64,000 bases of DNA from Paracoccaceae bacterium (GCA_020446815.1 JAGRDY010000014.1:117637-181636); one strand, 5' to 3'. Shown: positions 54,033-62,890, counted from the first letter of the stretch. The notes: generated by a model from the sequence alone, not told the origin. Translations and numbers: made by a program.

Positions 54033-57006
54033 TCTGCTTTTCCCCTTGCTTGTCGTAAAAGACCTGATCGACGATCCGTGCCTTGACCACCTTGCCGTCA
54101 CCCACCGGAAATTCGACCACTTCGCCCATCCGGTCGGGGCCGTGTTTGACCAGCCCCATGGCGATCCCCTTGTTCAGCGTCGGCGAATAGTAGGTGGAGG
54201 TCACACGCCCCTGCACATTGCGCTGGCCATTGGCGTTCACGCCGTCGGCCACCACATAGGCGCCGTCGGGGATGACCGATCCGTCGAGGGTTTCCAGCCC
54301 GACCAGTTTCCAGCGGTCCGGGCTCGCCATGTAGGACCGTTGCTGCGCGCGCTTGCCGAGATAGTCGTCCTTCTTCCTGGATATCGCCCATTCAAGGTTG
54401 AGATCCTGCGGAATCACCGTGCCGTCAGTTTCGTCCCCGATCATGATGAAGCCCTTTTCCGCGCGCATGATATGCATCGCCTCGGTGCCGTAGGGCGCGA
54501 CAGCGAATTCTTCGCCCGCCGCCATCAGCGCTTCCCAGAAGGCGCGGCCTTCCGAGGCCGGCACCGCGACTTCGAAGGAAAGCTCGCCCGAGAACGAGAT
54601 CCGGTGCACCCGCGCGCGACATCCGCCAAGCGTGCCCTCGCGCCATTCCATGAAGGCCAGCGTCTCTTTGGAAAGATCCATGCCGCCAAGCTTTTCAAGC
54701 AGCTTGCGGGCGTTGGGGCCGGCAATGGCCACCTGGGCATATTGCTCGGTGACATTGGCGGTATAGACCTTCCAGTCCCACCATTCGCATTGCAGCCAGT
54801 CTTCCATCCAGCCGTGAATGCGCTCGGCGCCGCCGGTCGTGGTGTGGCAAAGCCAGGTATCCTCGTTTAACCGCACCACCACGCCGTCATCGCTCAGAAA
54901 GCCGTTTTCCGAACACATGAGACCATAGCGGCATTTGCCGATCTTCAGCGTGGACATCATGTTGGTGTAAAGCATATCGAGAAAGCGCCCGGCATCCGGC
55001 CCGCTGACCAGGATCTTGCCAAGCGTCGAGGCATCGAGCAACCCGACCGAATTGCGCACCTGACGGATTTCCCGGTTGACCGCGTCATGGGTGCCCTCGC
55101 CCGGCCGGCGGTAACAATAGACCCGTCGCCACAGGCCGACCGGCTCCCAGTGCGCGCCATTGGCCGCATGCCAGTCATGCATCGGGGTCTTGCGCAGGGG
55201 CTGAAAAACCTCGCCCCGCGCCTCGCCGGCGATCGCGCCCAGGGAAATGGGCGTATAGGGCGGGCGGAAAGTGGTGGTGCCGGTTTCGGGGATTGGCCGA
55301 TGCAGCGCATCAGAAAGAACCGCAAGACCATTGATATTGCTTATCTTTCCTTGATCAGTGGCCATCCCCAGCGTCGTGTAGCGTTTGGTATGTTCGACGC
55401 TTTCATAGCCTTCGCGGGCGGCCAGCTGCACATCCGAAACCTTCACATCGTTTTGCGGATCAAGCCACATCTTGGCGCGCAGCGCCGGCCCGGCGCCCTG
55501 CGGCATGATCCAGACCGGCAGGACCGGCGTTTCGGGCTTCGCGGTTGCCTGCGGGGCCTTGCCCTTGCCGCCGGCGGCCTTGTGGGCATCGGCCAGCACG
55601 CCAGCGGCGTCCAGCACACCATTGGCCGCCCCGATCGCCGTGACCATCGCCGCGCCATCCGCGCCGGTGGCCGGGCGCGACGGGTCGGGGCGGAACATTG
55701 CGCCCCCCTCGTCCCAGATCAGCTTGCCCCCGCAATGCGACCAGAGATGAACCACCGGCGACCAGCCGCCCGACATCGCCACCGCATCGCAGGCGATGGT
55801 TTCCAGCTCCGCCCCTTCGCCGGCCTGAATGCAGGTCGAAACTCCGGTGACGCGCTTGCCCCCCTTGACCCTGGCCACCCCGTGGCCTTCCAGAACCCGC
55901 ACGCCGCGCGCCCGCACCGCCCCGGGCAGTTCGCCCCGCGCCTCGGGGCGCGCGTCGATCACGGCGGGAACGATCAGACCGGCGTCGAGAAGCGCCAGTG
56001 CGGTGCGGTAGGCATCGTCGTTGTTGGTGACGATCACGGTGCGGTCGCCGGGGCTGACCGCCCAGTTGACGACATAGTCGCGCACCGCCGAGGCCAGCAT
56101 CACGCCCGGGATATCGTTGCCGGCGAAACTCAGGGTTCGCTCGATGGCGCCGGTTGCGGTGACGACCTGGCCCGCCCGCAGCCGCCAGAGCCGGTGGCGC
56201 GGCCGCCCGTCGCCGGGGGTGTGGTCGGCGACGCGCTCATAGGCCAGAAGATAGCCGTGGTCATAAAGACCCGAGGCCATGGTGCGGGTGCGAAGCGTGA
56301 CATTTTCCATGCCTTCAAGGGCCTGGAGCGTTTCTCTCACCCATGTTTCGGCGTCCTTGCCGTCGATTTCCGCCCCGTCGACCACGGCGCGCCCGCCCCA
56401 ATGGGCGGTCTGTTCGATCAGCCAGACGCGCTTGCCCTGCCTGCCTGCCGCCAGAGCGGCGCAAAGACCGGCGATACCGCCGCCGACGATCACCAGATCG
56501 GCGAAGGCATAGGCATATTCATAGCGGTCCGCGTCGCGGCCCTGCGGCACCTTGCCGAGCCCCGCGGAACGGCGGATGATCGGCTCGAACACATGTTTCC
56601 AGGCCGCTCGGGGATACATGAAGGTCTTGTAGTAGAACCCGGCGGGAAGGAAGCGCGCCAGGCGGTCGTTGATCGCGCCCACGTCGAATTCGAGGCTGGG
56701 CCAGTGGTTCTGGCTTTGCGTGACCGCACCGCCGAAAAGCTCGGTCGTGGTCAGGCGCTGGTTCGGCTCGAAACGCGCGCCCTCGCCGAGGCCGACAAGG
56801 CCGTTCGGCTCTTCGGCGCCGCTGGCGACAAGCCCGCGCGGCCGGTGATACTTGAACGACCGGCCGACCATCATCCGGTTCTGGCCAAGCAGGGCCGAGG
56901 CGAGCGTGTCGCCCTCATAACCCTGCACCGGCTTGCCGTTGAAGGTGAAGGAAAGCGGTTTGGCGCGGTCGATCAGGCGACCGCCGTTTTGCAGACGTGT
57001 GCTCAT
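54025..57006 (-). CDS. soxA: Sarcosine oxidase alpha subunit
   Basis: 993 residues from the ATG at 57006. N-terminal ferredoxin-like domain (LSFTFNGKPVQGYEGDTLASALL), NAD-binding FAD/NAD domain with DLVIVGGGIAGLCAALAAG near 172, a second nucleotide region (GDRTVIVTNNDDAYRTALALLDAG near 315), and a C-terminal aminomethyltransferase (GcvT) domain from about 610 that transfers the methylene group to tetrahydrofolate. The enzyme demethylates sarcosine to glycine with 5,10-methylene-THF and hydrogen peroxide. Start overlaps the soxD stop (ATGA). Confidence 0.97.
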   Translation of the reverse strand: MSTRLQNGGRLIDRAKPLSFTFNGKPVQGYEGDTLASALLGQNRMMVGRSFKYHRPRGLVASGAEEPNGLVGLGEGARFEPNQRLTTTELFGGAVTQSQNHWPSLEFDVGAINDRLARFLPAGFYYKTFMYPRAAWKHVFEPIIRRSAGLGKVPQGRDADRYEYAYAFADLVIVGGGIAGLCAALAAGRQGKRVWLIEQTAHWGGRAVVDGAEIDGKDAETWVRETLQALEGMENVTLRTRTMASGLYDHGYLLAYERVADHTPGDGRPRHRLWRLRAGQVVTATGAIERTLSFAGNDIPGVMLASAVRDYVVNWAVSPGDRTVIVTNNDDAYRTALALLDAGLIVPAVIDARPEARGELPGAVRARGVRVLEGHGVARVKGGKRVTGVSTCIQAGEGAELETIACDAVAMSGGWSPVVHLWSHCGGKLIWDEGGAMFRPDPSRPATGADGAAMVTAIGAANGVLDAAGVLADAHKAAGGKGKAPQATAKPETPVLPVWIMPQGAGPALRAKMWLDPQNDVKVSDVQLAAREGYESVEHTKRYTTLGMATDQGKISNINGLAVLSDALHRPIPETGTTTFRPPYTPISLGAIAGEARGEVFQPLRKTPMHDWHAANGAHWEPVGLWRRVYCYRRPGEGTHDAVNREIRQVRNSVGLLDASTLGKILVSGPDAGRFLDMLYTNMMSTLKIGKCRYGLMCSENGFLSDDGVVVRLNEDTWLCHTTTGGAERIHGWMEDWLQCEWWDWKVYTANVTEQYAQVAIAGPNARKLLEKLGGMDLSKETLAFMEWREGTLGGCRARVHRISFSGELSFEVAVPASEGRAFWEALMAAGEEFAVAPYGTEAMHIMRAEKGFIMIGDETDGTVIPQDLNLEWAISRKKDDYLGKRAQQRSYMASPDRWKLVGLETLDGSVIPDGAYVVADGVNANGQRNVQGRVTSTYYSPTLNKGIAMGLVKHGPDRMGEVVEFPVGDGKVVKARIVDQVFYDKQGEKQNV

Positions 57007-57326
57007 TTGTAACCCTCCCAGCCGGGGCGCTTCAGCTTGATCCTTGCCTGAAGATCGACGGGCGGCTTGGTGGACTGGGCGGGATAGGTGCCGAAGACTT
57101 CGAGCGTCGCGGTGCAGCGCGCCGCCAGAAACCACTTGCCGCAGCCATAGGCATGACGCCAGCGTTCGAAATGCACGCCCTTGGGGTTCTTGCGGGCGAA
57201 GAGATAGCCGTCGAACTCCTCGTCGGTCGAGCCGGGGCCATGGCGCTTCAGATGCGCCTCGCCACCGGGCGCAAGTTCGGTTTCATCGGCTTTGACGCCG
57301 CAGTAGGGGCATTCAAGGGTCAGCAT
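57003..57326 (-). CDS. soxD: Sarcosine oxidase delta subunit
   Basis: 107 residues from the ATG at 57326, with AAAGGA upstream. The zinc site is visible: CPYCG at 6-9, with further His/Cys in HLKRHG and HAYGCGKWFLAARC near 59-71. KNPKGVHFERWRHAYGCGKWF is the conserved core. SoxD is the small zinc subunit. It is separated from soxB by a 76-base gap holding a GC hairpin repeat and overlaps soxA by four bases. Confidence 0.95.
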   Translation of the reverse strand: MLTLECPYCGVKADETELAPGGEAHLKRHGPGSTDEEFDGYLFARKNPKGVHFERWRHAYGCGKWFLAARCTATLEVFGTYPAQSTKPPVDLQARIKLKRPGWEGYK

Positions 57327-57349
57327 GTCGTTGTCCTTTCGGAAGCCGG

Positions 57350-57399
57350 CCGGGGGCGCTGCCCCCGGACCCCCGGAGTATTTGAACCAAGAAGAAGGG
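57350..57399. repeat. Dispersed GC-hairpin/GAGTATTT repeat, copy 3
   Basis: CCGGGGGC (57350-57357) pairs with GCCCCCGG (57361-57368) around GCT, followed by ACCCCCGGAGTATTTGAACC and AAGAAGAAGG. Same layout as the copy at 36252. It lies between soxB and soxD, so it sits inside an operon and could lower downstream expression or protect the upstream mRNA. Confidence 0.8.
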
Positions 57400-57402
57400 T
57401 CA

Positions 57403-58653
57403 TCAATGCGCCACCCCGGCAGCGACACTTTCGTCGATGAACCTGCCTTCGCGGAACCGGTACATGGAGAATTCCTCGGCCAAGGGCGAATGGCCCCGCG
57501 CCATCAGCTCGGCCATCGCCCAGCCCGAGCCGGGGATCGACTTGAACCCGCCGGTGCCCCAGCCGCAATTGACGAAGATGCCGTCCACGGGGGTTTTCGA
57601 GATCAAGGGCGAACGGTCGCCGGTCATGTCGACGATGCCGCCCCATTGGCGCAGGTTCTTGAGGCGCGAGATCATCGGGAAGGTTTCGACCAGCGCGCGC
57701 ACGGTTTCCTCGATATGATGGAAGCTGCCGCGCTGGGTGTAGTTGTTGAACCCGTCGGTGCCGCCGCCGATCACCATTTCACCCTTGTCGGATTGCGACA
57801 TGTAGCCGTGCACGGTGTTGGCCATCACCACCACATCCATGCATGGCTTGATCGGTTCGGAGACCATTGCCTGCAGCGCGAGGCTTTCGATCGGCAGGCG
57901 GAAGCCGGCCAGTTCGGCCAGAACCGAGGAATGGCCCGCCACGACCAGCCCCAGCTTGTCGCAATCAATGGCGCCTTTCGTCGTGTCGATCCCCGCGACC
58001 TTGCCGCCCGCGCTGCGGATGCCGGTCACTTCGCATTGCTGGATGACATCCATGCCCATGGCCGAGCAGGCGCGCGCATAGCCCCAGGCCACCGCATCGT
58101 GGCGCGCGGTGCCGCCGCGCGCCTGATAAAGCGCACCCAGCACGGGATAACGCGGGCCCTCGATATTCATGATCGGCACCAGCCGCTTGACCTCGGCGGG
58201 CTCGATCCAGCGGGTTTCCACCCCTTGCAGGTTGTTGGCATGAACGGTGCGCTTGTAGCCCCTGACCTCATGTTCGGTCTGCCCGAGCATCAGAAGACCG
58301 CGCGGCGAGAACATGACGTTGTAGTTCAGATCCTGGCTCATTGTCTCGTAGAGCGACCGGGCCTTTTCGTAGATCGCGGCGGAGGGGTCCTGCAGATAGT
58401 TCGAGCGGATGATCGTGGTGTTGCGCCCGGTGTTGCCGCCACCGAGCCAGCCCTTTTCGATGATCGCGACATTGGTCAGGCCGAAGTTCTTGCCAAGGTA
58501 ATAGGCGGTGGCGAGCCCGTGGCCGCCCGCACCGACGATAACGGCATCGTATTTCTTTCTGGGCTGCGGCGCGGCCCAGGCGCGTTGCCATCCCATGTGA
58601 TAGCTCATCGCTTCGCGGGCGATGGCAAAGACGGAATAACGTTTCATGGCCAT
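57403..58653 (-). CDS. soxB: Sarcosine oxidase beta subunit
   Basis: 416 residues from the ATG at 58653, with GGGAG seven bases upstream; a second ATG two codons in (58647) is possible. The FAD-binding motif DAVIVGAGGHGLATAYYLGK is near residue 36 and GLVVAGHSSVLAEL near 225. YQARGGTARHDAVAWGYARA near 175 holds the histidine that binds FMN covalently in characterised enzymes. First gene of the sox run, transcribed divergently from ccmI across 202 bases with a dyad at 58732. No glyA, folD or formate genes are linked here. Confidence 0.96.
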   Translation of the reverse strand: MAMKRYSVFAIAREAMSYHMGWQRAWAAPQPRKKYDAVIVGAGGHGLATAYYLGKNFGLTNVAIIEKGWLGGGNTGRNTTIIRSNYLQDPSAAIYEKARSLYETMSQDLNYNVMFSPRGLLMLGQTEHEVRGYKRTVHANNLQGVETRWIEPAEVKRLVPIMNIEGPRYPVLGALYQARGGTARHDAVAWGYARACSAMGMDVIQQCEVTGIRSAGGKVAGIDTTKGAIDCDKLGLVVAGHSSVLAELAGFRLPIESLALQAMVSEPIKPCMDVVVMANTVHGYMSQSDKGEMVIGGGTDGFNNYTQRGSFHHIEETVRALVETFPMISRLKNLRQWGGIVDMTGDRSPLISKTPVDGIFVNCGWGTGGFKSIPGSGWAMAELMARGHSPLAEEFSMYRFREGRFIDESVAAGVAH

Positions 58654-58731
58654 GTCGACACTCCCATTGGGCAAGGCTCGCCCACCGGGCGATAGATGGA
58701 ACACAGAGCATATTGCAACAGGCAGCCAAGC

Positions 58732-58754
58732 GTCGCAATTCGGATAAATGCGAC
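58732..58754. promoter_or_regulatory. Dyad in the soxB-ccmI divergent intergenic region
   Basis: GTCGCA (58732-58737) and TGCGAC (58749-58754) are perfect inverted copies 11 bases apart. The site is about 80 bases upstream of soxB and 100 upstream of ccmI. It may be an operator for a regulator of sarcosine use; the regulator gene is not in the window. Confidence 0.35.
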
Positions 58755-58855
58755 ATTGCCCCCCCCGTGCGGCGCGACGGGCGCGGATTTGCCGGGTTTG
58801 CCCCTTTCCGCGCGCGGCGCAAAGGCCTACATACGGCCGGGATATCGGAGGTCGG

Positions 58856-60061
58856 ATGTTTTTTTGGATCGTCGCAGCGCTCATCACCGCCGCAGTGGCG
58901 GCCGTGTTGTTGCGCGCGCTCTTGCAGGGCGGGGCAAGCGAAAGCACGGCATCGTTCGACATGAAGGTCTATCGCGACCAGCTTGCCGAGGTGGACAACG
59001 ATCTGGCGCGGGGGATCGTCTCTGAGAGCGAAGCCAAGCGGCTCAACATCGAAATCTCGCGCCGCATCCTTGCCGCGGATCAGGCCGGCAGGCGCGCCGC
59101 AGGTCCGGCCGGCACGGCCAGACCCCTTTGGGGCATCATCGCCGTCTCGGTGCCTCTGGCCGCCGCGCTGGCGCTTTATGAGCGCATTGGCGCGCCGGGA
59201 TATCCGGACATGCCGATGTCGGCCCGCCTTGAACGGGCCGCGGCATTCCACGATGCGCGCAAGTCGCAGGCCGAAGCCGCCGCCGAAACGCCGCGCCCGG
59301 CGGCCCCGGCCGCCGACGCGGATTATCTCGCCCTGGTCGAGCGTTTGCGCAAGGCCGTCGCGGCAAACCCCGAGGACATTCAGGGGCTGACCTTGCTGGC
59401 GCGCAACGAAGCCATCCTGGGCAACATGACGGCTTCGGCTGAGGCGCTGGCCAGGATCGCCACGCTGAAAGGGCCCGCGGCAAGCGCGGCGGATTACGCG
59501 GCGCTGGCCGATACCTATGTTCTGGCGGCCGGTGGCTATGTGTCGCCCGAAGCCGAAGCGGCGCTGAACCGGGCGGTAGAGATCGATCCGCAAAACGGCA
59601 CGGCACGCTTTTATCTGGGGCTCATGTGGGCGCAAACCGGACGGCCCGATCTGGCCTTTGCATATTGGGCCGAACTGTTGCGCGAAGGACCGGAAGATGC
59701 CCCCTGGATCGCCCCGATCCGCGCCCGCATCGCCATGCTCGCCGCTGCCGCGGGCATCGACTACACGCCGCCCGCGGCCCCGGACGGGCCCTCTGCGGAG
59801 GATCTGGCAAGTGCCGGCGATATGTCCGCCGAGGACCGCGCGGCGATGATCACCGGCATGGTTGACCGGTTGGCCGAGCGTCTGGCAAGTGAGGGTGGTA
59901 CGCCCGAGGAATGGGCGCGCCTGATCACCGCGCTGGGGGTTCTGGGCGAAACCGATCGCGCCCGCACGACCTGGCGCGAGGCCCGGTCGGTCTTTGCCGG
60001 GCAGGACGCGGCTCTGGCAGCCATTCGCCGCGCGGCACAGCAGGCCGGACTGAGCGAATGA
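58856..60061 (+). CDS. ccmI: Cytochrome c biogenesis protein CcmI (CycH)
   Basis: 401 residues from the ATG at 58856 with GGAGG upstream. Two helices (about 2-20 and 92-112) enclose a cytoplasmic leucine-zipper-like segment (FDMKVYRDQLAEVDNDLARG), and the periplasmic C-terminal part holds TPR motifs (GLTLLARNEAILGNMTASAEAL, YYALADTYV-like ALADTYVLAAGGYVSPEAEAAL) that bind apocytochrome c. It works with CcmF and CcmH in haem ligation; those genes are not in the window. The stop overlaps the ruvX start (ATGA). Confidence 0.94.
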   Translation: MFFWIVAALITAAVAAVLLRALLQGGASESTASFDMKVYRDQLAEVDNDLARGIVSESEAKRLNIEISRRILAADQAGRRAAGPAGTARPLWGIIAVSVPLAAALALYERIGAPGYPDMPMSARLERAAAFHDARKSQAEAAAETPRPAAPAADADYLALVERLRKAVAANPEDIQGLTLLARNEAILGNMTASAEALARIATLKGPAASAADYAALADTYVLAAGGYVSPEAEAALNRAVEIDPQNGTARFYLGLMWAQTGRPDLAFAYWAELLREGPEDAPWIAPIRARIAMLAAAAGIDYTPPAAPDGPSAEDLASAGDMSAEDRAAMITGMVDRLAERLASEGGTPEEWARLITALGVLGETDRARTTWREARSVFAGQDAALAAIRRAAQQAGLSE

Positions 60062-60534
60062 TCCATGAGACGATCGAGGAATTCGCCTCCGCCCTGGCGC
60101 CCGGCAAGGCGCTTGCCGGTCTCGATCTGGGCGAAAAGACCATCGGCGTTGCGGTTTCCGACCGAAGGTTGTCGGTGGCGACGCCGCTTGAAACGATCCG
60201 TCGAAGCAAGTTCACACGCGATGCCGAGGCTTTGCTGGCGATCTGTGCATTGCGCGATATCGGCGGTCTCGTTCTCGGGCTGCCGTTCAACATGGACGGC
60301 ACGGAAGGTCCGCGCTGTCAGTCGACCCGCGCTTTCGCGCGCAACCTGACCCGCCTGTCGGATTTGCCGGTCGGCTATTGGGACGAACGGCTGTCGACCG
60401 TGGCGGCGCAACGCGCCCTTCTGGAGGCGGATACGTCACGCAAACGTCGCTCCGAGGTCATCGATCACGTCGCGGCCGGGTATATCCTGCAAGGGGCTCT
60501 TGACCGGATCGGATATTTGAGGCGAAAGGCATGA
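60058..60534 (+). CDS. ruvX: Holliday junction resolvase-like / pre-16S rRNA nuclease YqgF
   Basis: 158 residues. The RNase H-like fold shows LAGLDLGEKTIGVAVSDRRL near residue 19 (first catalytic Asp), LVLGLPFNMDGTEGPRC near 77 and YWDERLSTVAAQRALLE near 107 (second acidic block), with HVAAGYILQGALD near the end. Now best known for 5' end maturation of 16S rRNA. Coupled by ATGA overlaps to ccmI before and DUF1289 after. Confidence 0.94.
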   Translation: MIHETIEEFASALAPGKALAGLDLGEKTIGVAVSDRRLSVATPLETIRRSKFTRDAEALLAICALRDIGGLVLGLPFNMDGTEGPRCQSTRAFARNLTRLSDLPVGYWDERLSTVAAQRALLEADTSRKRRSEVIDHVAAGYILQGALDRIGYLRRKA

Positions 60535-60773
60535 ACGACGACACCTGGAAACGCGACGAGATCGAATCGCCCTGCGTGAAGATCTGTGTGGTGCACCCTG
60601 TCGAACGCATCTGCGTCGGCTGCCTGCGCAGCGTCGATGAAATCACCTCCTGGAGCAGGATGGACCCGGCAACGCGCACCGCCATCATGGCCGAGCTGCC
60701 GTCACGCGCGCCGCGTCTTCGCCAGCGCCGCGGCGGGCGTGCCGCACGTCTTGAAGGCCGTTCCGCGAAATAG
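60531..60773 (+). CDS. DUF1289 small cysteine protein
   Basis: 80 residues with the DUF1289 cysteine pattern C-x3-C and C-x2-C (SPCVKICVVHPVERICVGC, cysteines at 15, 19, 28 and 31), followed by RSVDEITSWSRM typical of the family. The C-terminus is Arg/Ala-rich. The cysteines probably bind zinc or an iron-sulfur cluster; function unknown. Overlaps ruvX by four bases; converges with dusA. Confidence 0.92.
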   Translation: MNDDTWKRDEIESPCVKICVVHPVERICVGCLRSVDEITSWSRMDPATRTAIMAELPSRAPRLRQRRGGRAARLEGRSAK

Positions 60774-60822
60774 GCCCGCACAGGGCCAGGGTACCCGCGC
60801 CCGTAGCCCCCGCCCCCGCCGT

Positions 60823-61836
60823 TCAGCCGCGGTACCCGTCACCGGCGGCACGGGTCCTGTCTGGCGCAACTTCCCGCAGTGCTGCATCCACGACTTCCAG
60901 CCCGGCCCCCGTGGCGTTTGCCCCTTCGGACAACACTCTGCGCCATGCGCGCGCGCCCGGCACCCCGTGAAACAGGCCCAGCATGTGGCGGCTGACATGA
61001 TGCAGCCGTCCGCCGGCCTGAATGTGCCGGGCGATGTAGGGCCGCATCCTGCCGACCACCTCCAGCCGGTCAACCGGGCGGGGGTCATGGAAGACACGCG
61101 CATCCACCGTCGCCAGCGTATTCCAGGGGTCATGATAGGCCGCACGCCCGATCATCGCCCCGTCCAGCCCCCGAGCCAGAAAGCCCAGGGCTTCGTCCAC
61201 CGTCGCGATCCCGCCGTTGACCGAAATGTGCAGCGCCGGAAAGGCCCGCTTCATCGCCAGAACCAGCGCATGGTCGAGCGGCGGCACGTCGCGGTTTTCC
61301 TTGGGCGAAAGTCCCTGCAGCCAAGCCTTGCGGGCATGAATGGCAAACCGGCGGACGCCCGCCCCGCCGACCGTCTCAAGAAAGGCGGGAAGCACTTTCT
61401 CGGGAACCTGATCATCCACCCCGATCCGGCATTTCACCGTTATTTCAACCGGACTCGCCGCGATCATCGCCGCAACGCAATCGGCGACCAGTTCGGGCCG
61501 TTCCATCAGCACCGCCCCGAAGCAACCCGATTGCACGCGGTCGGACGGGCAGCCGACATTCAGGTTGATTTCAGCGTAGCCATATTCGGCCGCGATCCTT
61601 GACGCCTCGGCCAGTTCCTTCGGATCGGACCCGCCGAGTTGCAAGGCCACCGGATGCTCTGGCGGATCGAACGCCAACAACCTGTCGCGCGGCCCGTGAA
61701 CGACCGCAGCCGCGGTCACCATTTCCGTGTAAAGCAGCGCATGCCGGCTGATCAGGCGATGGAAATAGCGGCAATGCCGATCGGTCCAGTCCATCATGGG
61801 GGCGATGGAAAATCTAGCGTGTTGATTTATTTGCAT
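60823..61836 (-). CDS. dusA: tRNA-dihydrouridine(20/20a) synthase DusA
   Basis: 337 residues. The FMN-binding TIM barrel shows SIAPMMDWTDRHCRYFHRL at 10-28, EINLNVGCPSDRVQSGCFGAVLM near 90-112 (catalytic Cys), HARKAWLQGLSPKENR near 178 and the GLDGAMIGRAAYHDPW near 235. It reduces U20/U20a of tRNA with NADPH. The first seven codons (MQINQHA) are AT-rich, unlike the rest of the gene, and directly abut integrase remnants, as expected if an element inserted at the 5' end replaced the native start. The 5' part of dusA is a known attachment site for a family of integrases. Confidence 0.96.
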   Translation of the reverse strand: MQINQHARFSIAPMMDWTDRHCRYFHRLISRHALLYTEMVTAAAVVHGPRDRLLAFDPPEHPVALQLGGSDPKELAEASRIAAEYGYAEINLNVGCPSDRVQSGCFGAVLMERPELVADCVAAMIAASPVEITVKCRIGVDDQVPEKVLPAFLETVGGAGVRRFAIHARKAWLQGLSPKENRDVPPLDHALVLAMKRAFPALHISVNGGIATVDEALGFLARGLDGAMIGRAAYHDPWNTLATVDARVFHDPRPVDRLEVVGRMRPYIARHIQAGGRLHHVSRHMLGLFHGVPGARAWRRVLSEGANATGAGLEVVDAALREVAPDRTRAAGDGYRG

Positions 61837-61860
61837 TTTTTATATCTTCAAACTGTTGGC
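61790..61860. other. Probable left attachment junction (att) at the 5' end of dusA
   Basis: Sequence changes from GC-rich dusA coding DNA to an AT-rich stretch (GATTTATTTGCATTTTTTATA, about 61824-61844 in parts) exactly at the dusA start. A recombinase pseudogene starts about 110 bases further. The att core would lie in the APMMDWTD codons (about 61790-61815). No second copy is in the window, so the exact crossover cannot be set. Confidence 0.5.
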
Positions 61861-61947
61861 GGCGGATGCTGCTACGCTGGAATACGCCCCAATATCCCCG
61901 AATTTGCCCCGCTACGACGACCCATTGCACACACAGCGCACCCGAAA

Positions 61948-62476
61948 ATGGCCTCCTTCACCAAGCTCCCCTCCGGTGCCTACCGGATCCAGATCATACG
62001 AAAGGGCCGCTTCGCGAGCGAGACGTTCCTCCGTCGCGAGGACGCCCATCGTTGGGCCCTGCCCGAGCGGAGACCCGGGTCGATCAGGGGCTGGCGCCGG
62101 ACAAGTCGTCCGTTTCCCGCCTCCAGACCGTTGGCGACCTCATCGATCTTCATATAACCGATATGTGCGCGGTAGGGAAACCGCCGCGTCGCGAGCCAAG
62201 GCCGCCACGATTACCACGCTCAAGCGCGATCAGGGCAAGGAGAAGATCGGCCACCTCGACCGGCAAAAGCTGATCGACTACGGCAAGATGCGCGCCGAAC
62301 AAGGTGCGGGCCCGGTCACTCTCGGGATCGACATCGGCGTGATCAAGATGATCATCACCCATGCGGCAGCTGTGCACGGCCTCGACATCTCGCCGGAACC
62401 CGTCGATCTGGCGCGCGTGGCGCTCAAACGTCTCGGCCTGATCGGCAAGGGCACGGAGCGGGATCTGTCGCCCTAA
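61948..62476 (+). pseudogene. Tyrosine recombinase (integrase) N-terminal part, frameshifted and truncated
   Basis: The frame opens with MASFTKLPSGAYRIQIIRKG and RFASETFLRREDAHRWAL, an arm-type DNA-binding domain. The reading frame then shifts near 62060 (AETRVDQGLAPDKSS to HITDMCAVGK) and again near 62185 (RAKAATITTLKRDQG to DLARVALKRLGLIGKG), which restores a core-binding SAM-like domain. A stop at 62474 ends it before any catalytic residue. The concatenated product reads like a normal dusA-associated integrase up to the start of its catalytic domain. The missing end is found at 62936-63058. Confidence 0.82.
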
Positions 62477-62668
62477 TACGTGCGAGTTGAACCGCCTATT
62501 TGTAATACTCGACGTTCATATGGCGATTTTGTTGAGAGAGTTTATCCTTACGAAAATGCCGCGTCGGCCGTCGTCCGGAGGGTCAGCCACATCTCGACTT
62601 AAAGCGTTCACTTGTATTTCTAGGATACCAAACACATTGTTCCCTGAAATCTTACTAGAGGCACGAGC
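62477..62668. other. AT-rich DNA inside the disrupted integrase
   Basis: No recombinase-like reading frame and no convincing gene. Base composition is visibly lower in GC than on either side. It ends with a ribosome site for the small gene at 62669. Confidence 0.6.
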
Positions 62669-62890
62669 ATGGACGGTAGCGATCTTTATCGGATTTCCGG
62701 AATATTTATCGGCGTGCTGACTTTTATTGGTTGCTGGCTTTACGCAGTTGCAGAATGGGGTTTCTTCTTAGGTTTCGGGTTAGGATGGATTCCGTCATTG
62801 TTCATTGGGATTATCGCAGGGTTTGTTGGCCCAGCCTTGGTTTTGATGGCCATTGTTGTCGTCGCATTCATGTATGCCGCTAACAACTGA
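62669..62890 (+). CDS. Small two-helix membrane protein of unknown function
   Basis: 73 residues from an ATG at 62669 with AGAGG seven bases upstream. Two hydrophobic segments: about 10-30 (SGIFIGVLTFIGCWLYAVA) and 36-68 (GFGLGWIPSLFIGIIAGFVG then PALVLMAIVVVAFMYAANN). The EWGFFLGFGLGWIPS turn is reminiscent of small uncharacterised proteins from accessory regions of other proteobacteria. Codon choice is AT-richer than that of core genes here. It lies inside the gap in the integrase, so it probably arrived by transfer. Confidence 0.65.
   Translation: MDGSDLYRISGIFIGVLTFIGCWLYAVAEWGFFLGFGLGWIPSLFIGIIAGFVGPALVLMAIVVVAFMYAANN

Noticed and set aside
55087-57012. 641-codon open frame antisense to soxA
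   Set aside because: soxA is intact and recognised end to end; the antisense product has no family features.
60789-60832. GGGTACC/GGTACCC inverted pair between DUF1289 and dusA stops
   Set aside because: Could be a convergent terminator, but it lies partly in the dusA C-terminal codons and lacks a T-run.
62487-62720. 77-codon plus-strand frame before the small membrane protein
   Set aside because: No ribosome site and it overlaps the better supported gene at 62669.
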